Counted from the stretch's first letter, positions 1 through 7,076 are shown. The stretch is DNA of 7,534 nucleotides from an uncultured Chitinophagaceae bacterium (GCA_934502905.1 CAKSVK010000170.1:1-7534); one strand, 5' to 3'. Numbers and translations are program-made. The notes: generated by a model from the sequence alone, not told the origin.

Positions 1-1538
1 GGGTAGCGCTGGTAGAAAGAGAATTGCAAACAGTAGAAAACCAGGTAGCCAATTTTAAGCGAAACCAGAGAATAACCGATATAGGCGCTGAGGCACAGCA
101 ATACATCCAGCAGGCACAATTTGTTGACCAGCAAAAAGCAGAGCAGCAAACTCAGTTAAGCATCCTGGAAGGGCTGGAGAAAAAGATCAGGGCGGACCAG
201 CAGGACCTGAAGTTGGTACCTTCCACTGTTGGTATAACAGAGCCTACCCTGGCTGCTCTTATTCAAAGCCACAATGAACTGGTGCTGGACAGAGAGAGGA
301 AATTACAGATCTACGGCCCAAAAAATCCGCTGAATATTGATATGGAAAAAAACATATCCAATATCAGGCAGAGTATCCTTTCTAATATCAATACCCTTAA
401 AACAGGCTATAGAACGGCCCTGTCCGATATCACGAAAAGAGAAGCCACCCTAACTTCTAAAATCAGCACTATACCGGGTATTGAAAAGAACCTGATAGAA
501 ATCAACAGGGATCAGAATGTAAAACAACAGCTATACATGCTGTTACTGCAAAAGAGAGAAGAAACGGCTATTGCCCTGGCTTCAACGAATATAGACACCA
601 AAATGGTGGAAACGCCCAGAGGAATCGGACAGGTGAGTCCAAACCGGGGCATAGTGTACCTGCTGGCTATTGTTTTAGGGCTGGTGCTGCCCATCGCATT
701 CATTTACCTGAAAGATATGCTGAACAACAAGATTGAAGGTAAACTTGAAGTAGAAGAAAAATGCCTGGCACCCTTGCTGGGTGAAGTTTCTTACTCCAAA
801 AAATCAGATTCCCCGATCGTTATTACCAAAGGCAGCCGGTCTATTATAGCAGAACAATTCAGGGTTATCCGGACCAATATCAGCTTTACCGGACGTGGTA
901 AGGAAAGTGATATCATTCTTGTTACTTCCCACAGGCCGGAAGAAGGCAAGTCATTTACCAGTCTCAACCTTGCTGCCAGCTATGCATTGCTGAACAAAAA
1001 GGTAGTAGTGCTGGAATTTGACTTAAGGAAGCCGAGGCTCAGGCAAAACCTGGACATCAAAGCCGATACCGGTATCAGCAATTTCCTCAACGGGTCATCT
1101 GATCTGGATGGAATGCTGAAAGAAGTAAAAGGGTTTGATAAAAATTTTTGGTTGCTGGGATCCGGCCCGATTCCTCCCAATCCGGCAGAGCTGATACTGG
1201 GAGACAGGATGAAGATGTTAATTACCGAGCTTAAGAAAAGGTTTGACTATATCATTTTTGACACCCCGCCGTATACCCTGGTAACAGACTCATCTTTACT
1301 GGCAGCTTATGCAGATCTCAGTATTATTGTATTGAGAAATGCATTTACTTTCAAGTTTGTTTTAAAGGAAATAAACAAGAAGAAAGAGGAGAATCCCGAT
1401 CAGCCACTTTATACCATACTCAATCGCGTAGGAGAAAAGAACAGGTATGGAGCATATAGAAATTATGGCTACGGCTATACCGAATACTTTGATGCCCCGG
1501 AAAAAAAGAATTTCTGGGATAGATTATTTAAACGATAA
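1..1538 (+). CDS. Wzc-like polysaccharide chain-length regulator / BY-family tyrosine autokinase (5' partial)
   Basis: This is an inner-membrane co-polymerase fused to a cytoplasmic bacterial tyrosine kinase, controlling polymer length and export. The frame is open from base 3 to the left edge (codons read VALVEREL before TTG at 24), so the true start, first membrane segment and Wzz domain lie outside the window and TTG 24 is not a start. Visible in order: a long Gln/Lys/Glu-rich periplasmic coiled coil (about 3-470); a GNVR-type segment (about 470-640); a second membrane helix (about 648-710); then the kinase. The kinase has a Walker A-like P-loop PEEGKS (lysine codon 948-950), Walker A' EFDLRKP (1014-1034), Walker B IIFDTPP (Asp codon 1260-1262) and a tail with six Tyr between about 1446 and 1490, the usual autophosphorylation cluster. 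The first acidic residue of Walker A' is Glu, not Asp. The next gene follows after 20 bases. The family is certain; the polymer controlled is unknown. Confidence 0.95.
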   Translation, partial: VALVERELQTVENQVANFKRNQRITDIGAEAQQYIQQAQFVDQQKAEQQTQLSILEGLEKKIRADQQDLKLVPSTVGITEPTLAALIQSHNELVLDRERKLQIYGPKNPLNIDMEKNISNIRQSILSNINTLKTGYRTALSDITKREATLTSKISTIPGIEKNLIEINRDQNVKQQLYMLLLQKREETAIALASTNIDTKMVETPRGIGQVSPNRGIVYLLAIVLGLVLPIAFIYLKDMLNNKIEGKLEVEEKCLAPLLGEVSYSKKSDSPIVITKGSRSIIAEQFRVIRTNISFTGRGKESDIILVTSHRPEEGKSFTSLNLAASYALLNKKVVVLEFDLRKPRLRQNLDIKADTGISNFLNGSSDLDGMLKEVKGFDKNFWLLGSGPIPPNPAELILGDRMKMLITELKKRFDYIIFDTPPYTLVTDSSLLAAYADLSIIVLRNAFTFKFVLKEINKKKEENPDQPLYTILNRVGEKNRYGAYRNYGYGYTEYFDAPEKKNFWDRLFKR

Positions 1539-1558
1539 TACCATCCTAAAAACCCGAT

Positions 1559-2434
1559 ATGTTTTCAGTTGTAATTCCGCTCTACAATAAACAGGAAAGT
1601 ATCAGGCATACATTGCCAAGTGTGCTGCAACAGACTTTTACGGATTTCGAGGTAATTATTGTGAATGACGGATCAACGGATAATAGCAGAAAAGTAGTTG
1701 AATCATTTAAAGACGATAGGATACGCCTTGTGGACAAAACAAACGGTGGCGTTTCCAGTGCACGAAACAGGGGGATTGCTGAAGCCAGATTTGATCATAT
1801 TGCTTTTATTGATGGAGATGATCTTTGGAACAAAGATTTTTTGAAAACAATTGCCGGGTTAATAAGAAAATACCCCGATGCTGATGTATTTGCAACTGCG
1901 TATTCATGTAACAGTTCAAAAGATGTGGTGATGTATTCCCTCGGTGTTAAAGAACAGGGTATTGTCGAAGACTACTTCGAAACTGTATACAGGGCGCCAA
2001 TCATGCATGCCTCATCCATTTGCATTACAAAAAATGGATTCCGGAAAGCAGGTACTTTTAATGAACAGATCGCCTATGGAGAAGATTATGATATGTGGGA
2101 CCGGTTAGGCAGGTTCTGTACCATAGCTGCATCTCCTGAAGTCATGGCCAGCTATCGCGTAGATACAGAGAACAGGGCGATGTCAATTTTGCCCCCACCC
2201 ACGAAATTCTGGCTTTTTCATCTTGACCGGAAAAGCATAACCAACAAGGCTATGAAAAGATATTACAGCCGGTATGTAAGAAGAGCTGTGTTGAGATATC
2301 TAACGGCTTTTAAATTTAAATGGGCATTTCAACTTGCCTCAAGAAGCTCTTCTTTTGTAAGCTGGTATTCCTATTTGCTAATCTATGAGTATAAAAGCGT
2401 TGGTGTACTATTAAGAGGTGCCAAAACAAAATAA
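1559..2434 (+). CDS. Glycosyltransferase family 2 (GT-A fold)
   Basis: This is a probable cytoplasmic, membrane-associated transferase that adds one sugar from a nucleotide-sugar to the growing lipid-linked repeat unit. The 291-residue protein opens with the classic GT2 start SVVIPLYNK. It then shows VNDGSTD (Asp37, nucleotide binding), NGGVSSARNRGI, and the metal-binding DXD-type motif IDGDD (Asp85-Asp88). GEDYDMWDRL around Glu175-Asp176 fits the ED motif that carries the catalytic base of inverting GT2 enzymes. The last 70 or so residues are rich in Arg, Lys and aromatics (RYYSRYVRRAVLRYL), suited to peripheral membrane contact; there is no clear transmembrane helix. Start ATG 1559 is the only reasonable one, 20 bases after the kinase stop and preceded by an A-rich stretch without Shine-Dalgarno. 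It is the only glycosyltransferase in the window, so others needed for the repeat unit should lie outside. Donor and acceptor sugars cannot be read from the sequence. Confidence 0.95.
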   Translation: MFSVVIPLYNKQESIRHTLPSVLQQTFTDFEVIIVNDGSTDNSRKVVESFKDDRIRLVDKTNGGVSSARNRGIAEARFDHIAFIDGDDLWNKDFLKTIAGLIRKYPDADVFATAYSCNSSKDVVMYSLGVKEQGIVEDYFETVYRAPIMHASSICITKNGFRKAGTFNEQIAYGEDYDMWDRLGRFCTIAASPEVMASYRVDTENRAMSILPPPTKFWLFHLDRKSITNKAMKRYYSRYVRRAVLRYLTAFKFKWAFQLASRSSSFVSWYSYLLIYEYKSVGVLLRGAKTK

Positions 2435-2439
2435 AACAA

Positions 2440-2508
2440 ATGAAATCAAAACTTGCTGACAACAACACAACATCATTAGGACTGAATTTAAACCACTGGA
2501 GAAGGTAA
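2440..2508 (+). CDS. Possible 22-codon leader ORF before the polymerase gene
   Basis: ATG at 2440, just after the glycosyltransferase stop, opens a 22-residue ORF ending in TAA at 2506-2508, eight bases before the ATG at 2517. It begins MKSKLADNNTT and ends LNHWRR. The peptide is polar and Asn/Thr-rich, with no signal peptide, membrane segment or known motif. It occupies nearly all of the 82-base gap. It could be a coupling or leader peptide, or simply a chance ORF. No function is recognised. Confidence 0.2.
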   Translation: MKSKLADNNTTSLGLNLNHWRR

Positions 2509-2516
2509 GGTTGGTT

Positions 2517-3758
2517 ATGAAAAGTGTAGACAAGAATTTACTCGGACGCTTATATGTATTATTATCTTTTATAATAATACCCTTCGGCAGCATAGGTTTG
2601 ATGGCACGTATCACATTACCAGACGTCATACTGGCGGGAGCCATTCTCCTCTTATTCGGGGTCAAAAAGATATATAATCCCAAATTGGGCGCTCCTGCAT
2701 TGATGATCCTCTTTTTCTTTGGAACGGCAATATTCAGCCTGAACCCTGTCACCACCGTCGTGGAAATTGTAATTTTACTCTTTCTGCTTTTTTCTGTGCT
2801 GGTTGTCTATAATGTATATTTCTATAACCTGAAAAGGCTGTTCCTCGATATTTCTATCGCCACCACAGCTTCTTTCATAATTGGCATATACGACTTTTTT
2901 GCCGGCAATGTCGGGCTGCCCCGGCTGTTCCCCAGTCGGGCTGCCGGAGAGATTTTATCCACTTTCAGGAATGCCGGCCAGGCAGGTGCTTATGTATTGA
3001 TTATGTTGGCCATCTTATTACCTGCAAGACTAAGCAGTCTTAAAAACAGCTTTACGCTTAAGGAAATGCGCATCCTGAATATCGGTATCATCAGCGGTGT
3101 GATGTTTTTGCTGGTAAGCGGAAAGATCGCTGCATATATCGGCTTTTTCTTTGGTATCTTTTTCCTGAATATCGTACACCATAATGCTAAGGCATTGATG
3201 GCGACACTTATTCTCGGCTTGTTTCTTACCATCATTTTTCTGAACCTGGAACATATTTCACCAGAGCTGGATGCCCGCATTCAAAGCAAAATCGAATCAA
3301 GAATAGTGGGCAACATCGACGGTACTCATGATGTCACGGAGGAAGGGTTTATTGCGGAAAACATCAAAACCAGTCTTGAATCATTTCAGGACAATCCACT
3401 CTCGGGAAGCGGTATCGGCGCCTTTACCGAAAAATATGGAGATCATGAGGTACATAGTACCTACTTCAAAATCATTGGAGAGGGAGGTGTTCTAGGGTTC
3501 ATCGGCTATTCATTGTTTTTCATTTTCTTACTAAAGACCATTCGTTACAAGCCTGCATTTATTGTTACAGATTTTCAACAACAGCTCATTCAATATAAAA
3601 AGATATTTATGCCGTTCTTTTGGGGATGCGCAATAAGTTGGGCTTATACCTACCACCTTCGTAAAAGAGAATTCTGGATCATGCTGACCGTTATACTCAT
3701 CATTAACTCTTTTTTAAGGGACCCCGAGAAAAAAGACGATCGTGCCATAAAAGCCTAG
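2517..3758 (+). CDS. O-antigen/exopolysaccharide polymerase or ligase (Wzy/WaaL-like)
   Basis: This is an integral membrane protein of 413 residues, predicted to join lipid-linked repeat units into a polymer at the periplasmic face (Wzy), or less likely to ligate polymer to lipid A core (WaaL). Hydrophobicity by eye gives about 10-11 membrane segments. A long hydrophilic loop (about residues 245-325) lies before the last three. That loop ends in NPLSGSGIGAF, then HEVHSTYFKIIGEGGVLG, matching the conserved end of the large periplasmic loop in Wzy_C/WaaL proteins. His313 in VHSTY sits where such proteins keep an important His. Position between a glycosyltransferase and a flippase, beside a Wzc-like kinase, favours polymerase. 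ATG 2517 is preferred over in-frame TTG 2511; AAGG at 2507-2510 lies six bases before it. A perfect 10-bp inverted repeat (2556-2580) falls in the first codons. Sequence similarity in this family is low, so Wzy versus WaaL is inference from context. Confidence 0.88.
   Translation: MKSVDKNLLGRLYVLLSFIIIPFGSIGLMARITLPDVILAGAILLLFGVKKIYNPKLGAPALMILFFFGTAIFSLNPVTTVVEIVILLFLLFSVLVVYNVYFYNLKRLFLDISIATTASFIIGIYDFFAGNVGLPRLFPSRAAGEILSTFRNAGQAGAYVLIMLAILLPARLSSLKNSFTLKEMRILNIGIISGVMFLLVSGKIAAYIGFFFGIFFLNIVHHNAKALMATLILGLFLTIIFLNLEHISPELDARIQSKIESRIVGNIDGTHDVTEEGFIAENIKTSLESFQDNPLSGSGIGAFTEKYGDHEVHSTYFKIIGEGGVLGFIGYSLFFIFLLKTIRYKPAFIVTDFQQQLIQYKKIFMPFFWGCAISWAYTYHLRKREFWIMLTVILIINSFLRDPEKKDDRAIKA
2556..2580 (+). 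repeat. Perfect 10-bp inverted repeat with 5-base loop inside the polymerase gene
   Basis: GTATTATTAT at 2556-2565 is followed by the loop CTTTT and then its exact reverse complement ATAATAATAC at 2571-2580. It lies 39 bases downstream of the ATG at 2517, within codons for a membrane helix (Val-Leu-Leu-Ser-Phe-Ile-Ile-Ile). Only the basal pair is G-C, so the RNA hairpin would be weak. There is no U-tract beyond the second arm, so it is not a standard terminator. It may be a by-product of TTA and ATA codon use in a hydrophobic helix. Confidence 0.45.
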
Positions 3759-3785
3759 CATTTTCAAAAGATTACCAATTCATTA

Positions 3786-5174
3786 ATGATTATGTCCTTT
3801 ATAGGTACAAAAATTGCAAAATCCCGGTCACTTTTCCATAAATATAAAGATTCGCAATATGCTTCGGGTATCTTAATGGCGGCGGCCCAGAGCACACTGG
3901 CATTGGTATTCATTTTGCTTGACTTCTTTTACTCAAAAATCCTGTCTATAACGGAGCTCGCAGACTGGAAGCTGATGTTCATGATCCTTCAGCTTGCTAC
4001 ACCCCTGCTGTCTTTCGGCTTTCCGGAAGGTTATAAATACTATATAGCACGATATGACAATAAGCCATTATACTTCTCCAATTTTCTGTATGTATTCCTT
4101 GGTATAGCGTTGATCGAATTTTTCATCATAGTAGTGCTTAACATATTGCATTATTACGGTGTAATCAATCTCCAAAGCTTCTATCTGATCAGTCTACTGT
4201 TTCCGGCGGTTTTTATCAGCTACGGGATCAGCCAGGTTTTCAAATTCACTTATGTAAATCAAAAAAAGATACTTCAATATTCTACCATCATTATTGCTTC
4301 AATGCTGGCTACGGTAGCAGCGATCCTGCTTTCGGTTATATTCAAGAACTTCTCCCGGTCGCATTATATGTTCCTGGGGGTTGCATTTCAGGTGGTCACC
4401 TTTGGATTACCGATATACTGGCTATTTAAAGGAACGGATATTTATGTAAAAAGATCTTATCTCGATAAGAAGTCCGTATTCAACATGCTGGGGATAGGAT
4501 TTCCTCTCTACTGCGCCACATTCATGAGCATTATCAATATCAATCTTAATAAAGGGATTATTTCAATCCTTGAAACAAAAGAGGCTTTTGCCATTTTTGC
4601 AGTAGGAGCATTTGAAATCCCCATTTTTGCCATGCTCAGCGCAGCATTTTCACAGAATATTTACCCTACGCTTGTCAAGTATATCAGCGAAGGAAGAAAA
4701 GACGAAGCCAAAGATCTTTGGCTTATTACCACCAGGAAAGTCTCTTACCTTACCTATCCCCTTCTACTGCTGATGATGATATTTGCGAAGCAAATCATAT
4801 TCTTTATATACACGCCTGACTATAAAGAATCAGTCATACTCTTTCAGACCTTCCTTTTGGTAGGACTTTTACGTAATAACTTCTATGGCTCTCTTATCGT
4901 AGCTTCAGGTAAAACAAAATATATTACCCTGTATACCGGGATCGGACTAGTGACCAACCTGGTTTTTTCGCTGATTATGTACTATCTTGCAGGGTTGAAA
5001 GGTATGGTTTTAGGCAGTTTGATTGCCAGTATAACTATTGATTTCCTACAGTTGGGACACGAAGGTCTGATCAAAGACTATTTCAGGAAGTTCTTACTTA
5101 AGGATAAGAAAATACTTGCGCTTGTAATTGCCATATTGGCGGTCTATTTTTATAACCTGTTTGTAATTTCTTAG
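3786..5174 (+). CDS. Wzx-type polysaccharide repeat-unit flippase (MOP superfamily)
   Basis: This 462-residue, very hydrophobic protein is predicted to move undecaprenyl-linked repeat units from the cytoplasmic to the periplasmic face, feeding the polymerase encoded just upstream. About 12-14 membrane segments can be marked by eye, the first near residues 25-53 after a basic amphipathic N-terminus (GTKIAKSRSLFHKYK) and the last at 442-461. Length and topology fit Wzx/RfbX-like oligosaccharide transporters. SFGFPEGYKYY near residue 76 resembles the region after the second helix in this family, and the polar stretch YISEGRKDEAKDLW lies between the two halves, as expected for a MOP transporter. 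The start is ATG 3786, with ATG 3792 as an alternative two codons in; the gap to the polymerase is 27 bases. The family has no catalytic signature, so the assignment rests on topology and context. It is the last core assembly gene before the 189-base gap. Confidence 0.9.
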   Translation: MIMSFIGTKIAKSRSLFHKYKDSQYASGILMAAAQSTLALVFILLDFFYSKILSITELADWKLMFMILQLATPLLSFGFPEGYKYYIARYDNKPLYFSNFLYVFLGIALIEFFIIVVLNILHYYGVINLQSFYLISLLFPAVFISYGISQVFKFTYVNQKKILQYSTIIIASMLATVAAILLSVIFKNFSRSHYMFLGVAFQVVTFGLPIYWLFKGTDIYVKRSYLDKKSVFNMLGIGFPLYCATFMSIININLNKGIISILETKEAFAIFAVGAFEIPIFAMLSAAFSQNIYPTLVKYISEGRKDEAKDLWLITTRKVSYLTYPLLLLMMIFAKQIIFFIYTPDYKESVILFQTFLLVGLLRNNFYGSLIVASGKTKYITLYTGIGLVTNLVFSLIMYYLAGLKGMVLGSLIASITIDFLQLGHEGLIKDYFRKFLLKDKKILALVIAILAVYFYNLFVIS

Positions 5175-5251
5175 ACACCTGTGGAATAAATGTAACTTTT
5201 GTATGTGCTAAACCGGGTATTCTGATACGAAAAGCTGATTTTTGATAATAA

Positions 5252-5359
5252 GTGAATAAGATACTATTTAACCGAGATCAATTACCGAAAGAGTCCAAAG
5301 AGAAGATTATCGGAATGATAGAAAATAGAAAAACTATCTTAATTTTGCTTGTAATTTAG
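5252..5359 (+). CDS. Possible 35-residue ORF in the flippase-acyltransferase gap
   Basis: GTG at 5252, directly after an in-frame TAA, opens 35 codons ending in TAG at 5357-5359, only four bases before the acyltransferase ATG at 5364. The product would have a charged first half (NRDQLPKESKEK) and a short hydrophobic tail (TILILLVI), too short to be a normal membrane helix. There is no ATG at the beginning, no clear ribosome binding site and no recognised family. The tight spacing would allow translational coupling. It could also be a remnant of a lost gene or a chance reading frame. Confidence 0.2.
   Translation: MNKILFNRDQLPKESKEKIIGMIENRKTILILLVI
5340..5347 (+). promoter_or_regulatory. Candidate Bacteroidota -7 box (TAATTTTG)
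   Basis: TAATTTTG at 5340-5347 matches the TAnnTTTG consensus of the primary sigma factor in Bacteroidota. No TTTG -33 element is found at the expected distance upstream, and the resulting leader before ATG 5364 would be only about ten bases. It lies in the only sizeable gap of the window, where a separate promoter for the acyl module would be expected, but the match alone is weak in AT-rich DNA. Confidence 0.2.
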
Positions 5360-5363
5360 TTTA

Positions 5364-6002
5364 ATGAAAAAAATAGCTATTGCTGGAGCAGGCGGTTTTG
5401 CGAAGGAAGTATACCTGATCATTCAAGAGATCAATAAGATTCAACCTGTCTGGGACTTTATCGGCTTCTTTGATGATAAGGTAAAGAGGGGCAGGCTATA
5501 TCTTGAATATGAGGTGCTTGGTGTCATAAAAGAATTGAACGCGTACCCTGAAGAATTATGTATAGCTATCGCGGCTGGAAAATCAAACAATACTATCTCT
5601 ATCAAAAACCAGCTGGTATCGGATAAGTTACATTTTCCCAATATTACACATCCCGCTACTGTCATTCATTATGAATCCCTGCAAATAGGTTTTGGTAATA
5701 TTTTCCAGATTCATAGTTTTCTATCGGCAGATAACAAAATAGGTAGCTTTAACATCTTTAATGCAGGCGTGAAGATCGGGCATGATACCGTCATCGGCGA
5801 CTATAATATATTTGGAACGAACGCCCTTATTTCAGGGGGAGTAGAAATAGGGAACGGCAACAATTTTGGAGTAAGCTCCGGCATTTTACAATACAAAAAA
5901 GTAGGTAATAACAACACCATTTCTCCGTTATCAATGTTGTATCGTTCCGTAAAAGATAATGGGCATTATCTGGGAAATCCCGCCATGCCGACAGGCCTGT
6001 AA
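5364..6002 (+). CDS. NeuD/PglD-family sugar acyltransferase (left-handed beta-helix)
   Basis: This 212-residue protein is predicted to acylate a nucleotide-linked amino sugar (PglD-like N-acylation) or a hydroxyl (NeuD-like O-acylation) in the cytoplasm. It starts with the PglD_N Rossmann-like domain, KKIAIAGAGGFAKEV, followed by the acceptor-side motif IGFFDD near residue 35. From about residue 100 hexapeptide repeats build the beta-helix: IGFGNI, IGSFNI, IGHDTVIGDYNIFG, ISGGVEIGNGNNFG, VGNNNTISP. His140 in IGHD occupies the place of the catalytic base in PglD-like enzymes. The C-terminus HYLGNPAMPTGL matches the usual closing G-x-PA motif. Length is normal for the family. The start ATG 5364 has no strong ribosome binding site. 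It heads a run of genes for an acyl carrier protein, a reductase and a KAS III, which suggests that the donor may be a custom acyl-ACP or acyl-CoA rather than acetyl-CoA. The acceptor sugar is not known. Confidence 0.88.
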   Translation: MKKIAIAGAGGFAKEVYLIIQEINKIQPVWDFIGFFDDKVKRGRLYLEYEVLGVIKELNAYPEELCIAIAAGKSNNTISIKNQLVSDKLHFPNITHPATVIHYESLQIGFGNIFQIHSFLSADNKIGSFNIFNAGVKIGHDTVIGDYNIFGTNALISGGVEIGNGNNFGVSSGILQYKKVGNNNTISPLSMLYRSVKDNGHYLGNPAMPTGL

Positions 6003-6043
6003 CGGGAGGCACAAATACAGTTTAACATCAAAAATCATAAACT

Positions 6044-6271
6044 ATGGATAAGAACGAGTTCTTAAAAGCCTTCGCAGATCAGTTTGATGAAACAGATCCC
6101 GCAGATATTACCCTGGAAACTTCCTTTAAAAATATCGGTGAGTGGAGCTCTATGGTGGCTTTGATGGTAATAGCCATGGTAGATGACAATTATAGCAAAA
6201 AGATCACCGGCGCAGATCTGAAAAACGCTACTACGGTGGAAGATTTATTTGCGGTAGTTCAATCCAGGTAA
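6044..6271 (+). CDS. Stand-alone acyl carrier protein
   Basis: This 75-residue acidic protein is predicted to carry an acyl chain on a 4'-phosphopantetheine arm for the neighbouring KAS III, reductase and probably the acyltransferase. The helical plan fits: helix 1 KNEFLKAFADQFDE, the loop ITLETSFKNIGEW, the attachment motif SSM (Ser36, codon 6149-6151) opening helix 2 (VALMVIAMVDDNY), and ATTVEDLFAVV as the last helix. The usual DSL around the prosthetic-group serine reads SSM here, so the Asp before the serine is replaced by Ser35, a change seen in divergent accessory ACPs rather than in the housekeeping AcpP. IGEWSSM also resembles specialised ACPs with a Trp before the motif. It lies 41 bases after the acyltransferase and 22 bases before the SDR. 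No phosphopantetheinyl transferase is present, so activation would depend on a genomic enzyme. Start ATG 6044 is clear. Confidence 0.9.
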   Translation: MDKNEFLKAFADQFDETDPADITLETSFKNIGEWSSMVALMVIAMVDDNYSKKITGADLKNATTVEDLFAVVQSR

Positions 6272-6293
6272 TACTGCATTCACAGTACTCCAA

Positions 6294-7061
6294 ATGATAA
6301 AAATGGCAACAGGTCCTTTCAGCTTAGAAAACAAAACCATAGTAGTTGCAGGCGCTTCCTCCGGAATAGGACTAAGTATTTGCAAGGCCATTGTTGAATG
6401 TGGAGGCAAGGTCATCGGGTTGGCCAGAAGAGAAGAAAAGCTGAGGGAGATGGTTGAGGGACTGGGGGAGATAAATGCCTCCTATATAAAAGCAGATCTT
6501 ACAAAAGATGAGGATATTCAAAAAGTCGTGGAGATGCTTCCCGAGATCAATGGTTATGTACATGCGACAGGCATTCTGTCCTACCAACCCCTGAAATTTG
6601 TTAAGAGGGAGCTGCTTAACCAGGTAATGAGCGCCAATTATTACTCCGCGGTATTAATGCTGTCTGAACTTGTAAAGCGTAAAAAGATCAAACGGAACCT
6701 GTATTCCTCTATCGTGTTAATATCCTCCATTTCTAACCAGGTAGGTAGTAAATCGCTGCTGGCATATTCATCCAGCAAAGGGGCCATGTCTGCTGCCGGC
6801 AGGGTAATGGCTTCGGAGCTGGCAGGTCAAAAGATACGTGTAAATACACTTGAACCGGCAATGGTTAAGACAGATATTGCCGTCCAGGCAACAGAAGTGC
6901 ATTCTGCAGAAGCTATCGAAAAGGATGTTGCTTCCTATCCGTTTGGGTATGGCACTCCCGAGGATGTGGCTTATTGCACCGTATTTTTATTATCTGATGC
7001 CTCCAAATGGATTACGGCCCAAACGATAACCCTTGACGGGGGATGGAGAACAATCGTGTAA
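6294..7061 (+). CDS. Short-chain dehydrogenase/reductase, probable 3-oxoacyl-ACP reductase (FabG-like)
   Basis: This 255-residue classical SDR is predicted to reduce a 3-oxoacyl chain on the neighbouring ACP to the 3-hydroxyacyl form with NADPH. The Rossmann motif GASSGIG (Gly20, Gly24, Gly26) is followed by GLARREEK after strand 2; the arginines there favour NADP(H). Asn115 (SANYYS), Ser145 (ISSIS), Tyr158 and Lys162 (YSSSK) give a complete catalytic tetrad with normal spacing. The usual NNAG motif reads VHATG (His90-Gly93), a variant. The C-terminus, with YGTPEDVAYCTVFLLSDASKWITAQTITLDGG split over residues of the last 35, is typical of FabG-like SDRs. ATG 6294 is used; ATG 6303 is an alternative that would trim three residues. 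The ACP ends 22 bases upstream and the KAS III starts 15 bases downstream. SDR substrate choice is hard to predict, so a sugar dehydrogenase remains possible, but context favours acyl-ACP. Confidence 0.88.
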   Translation: MIKMATGPFSLENKTIVVAGASSGIGLSICKAIVECGGKVIGLARREEKLREMVEGLGEINASYIKADLTKDEDIQKVVEMLPEINGYVHATGILSYQPLKFVKRELLNQVMSANYYSAVLMLSELVKRKKIKRNLYSSIVLISSISNQVGSKSLLAYSSSKGAMSAAGRVMASELAGQKIRVNTLEPAMVKTDIAVQATEVHSAEAIEKDVASYPFGYGTPEDVAYCTVFLLSDASKWITAQTITLDGGWRTIV

Positions 7062-7076
7062 CTAAAAAACGAATAC

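Noticed and set aside
24..26. TTG as the start of the tyrosine kinase gene
   Set aside because: The frame is open upstream to the window edge with coiled-coil-like codons, and the protein would lack the first membrane segment and Wzz domain; it is a truncated gene, not a start.
2411..2755. Minus-strand ORF of 114 codons across the polymerase start
   Set aside because: It overlaps a well-supported membrane-protein gene on the + strand and has no recognisable domain; it is a shadow frame.
3448..3462. Short inverted repeat AGGTAC-ATA-GTACCT
   Set aside because: It is a six-base stem within codons of the conserved VHSTY motif of the polymerase, easily explained by protein constraint.
5241..5269. 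TTTG (5241-5244) with TACTATTT (5262-5269) as a promoter
   Set aside because: The -7 part matches TAnnTTTG poorly and spacing is at the short end; too weak to annotate.
5317..5338. GATAG...CTATC as a possible terminator or operator in the gap
   Set aside because: It is a five-base stem with a 12-base loop and no U-tract, not distinguishable from chance in AT-rich DNA.
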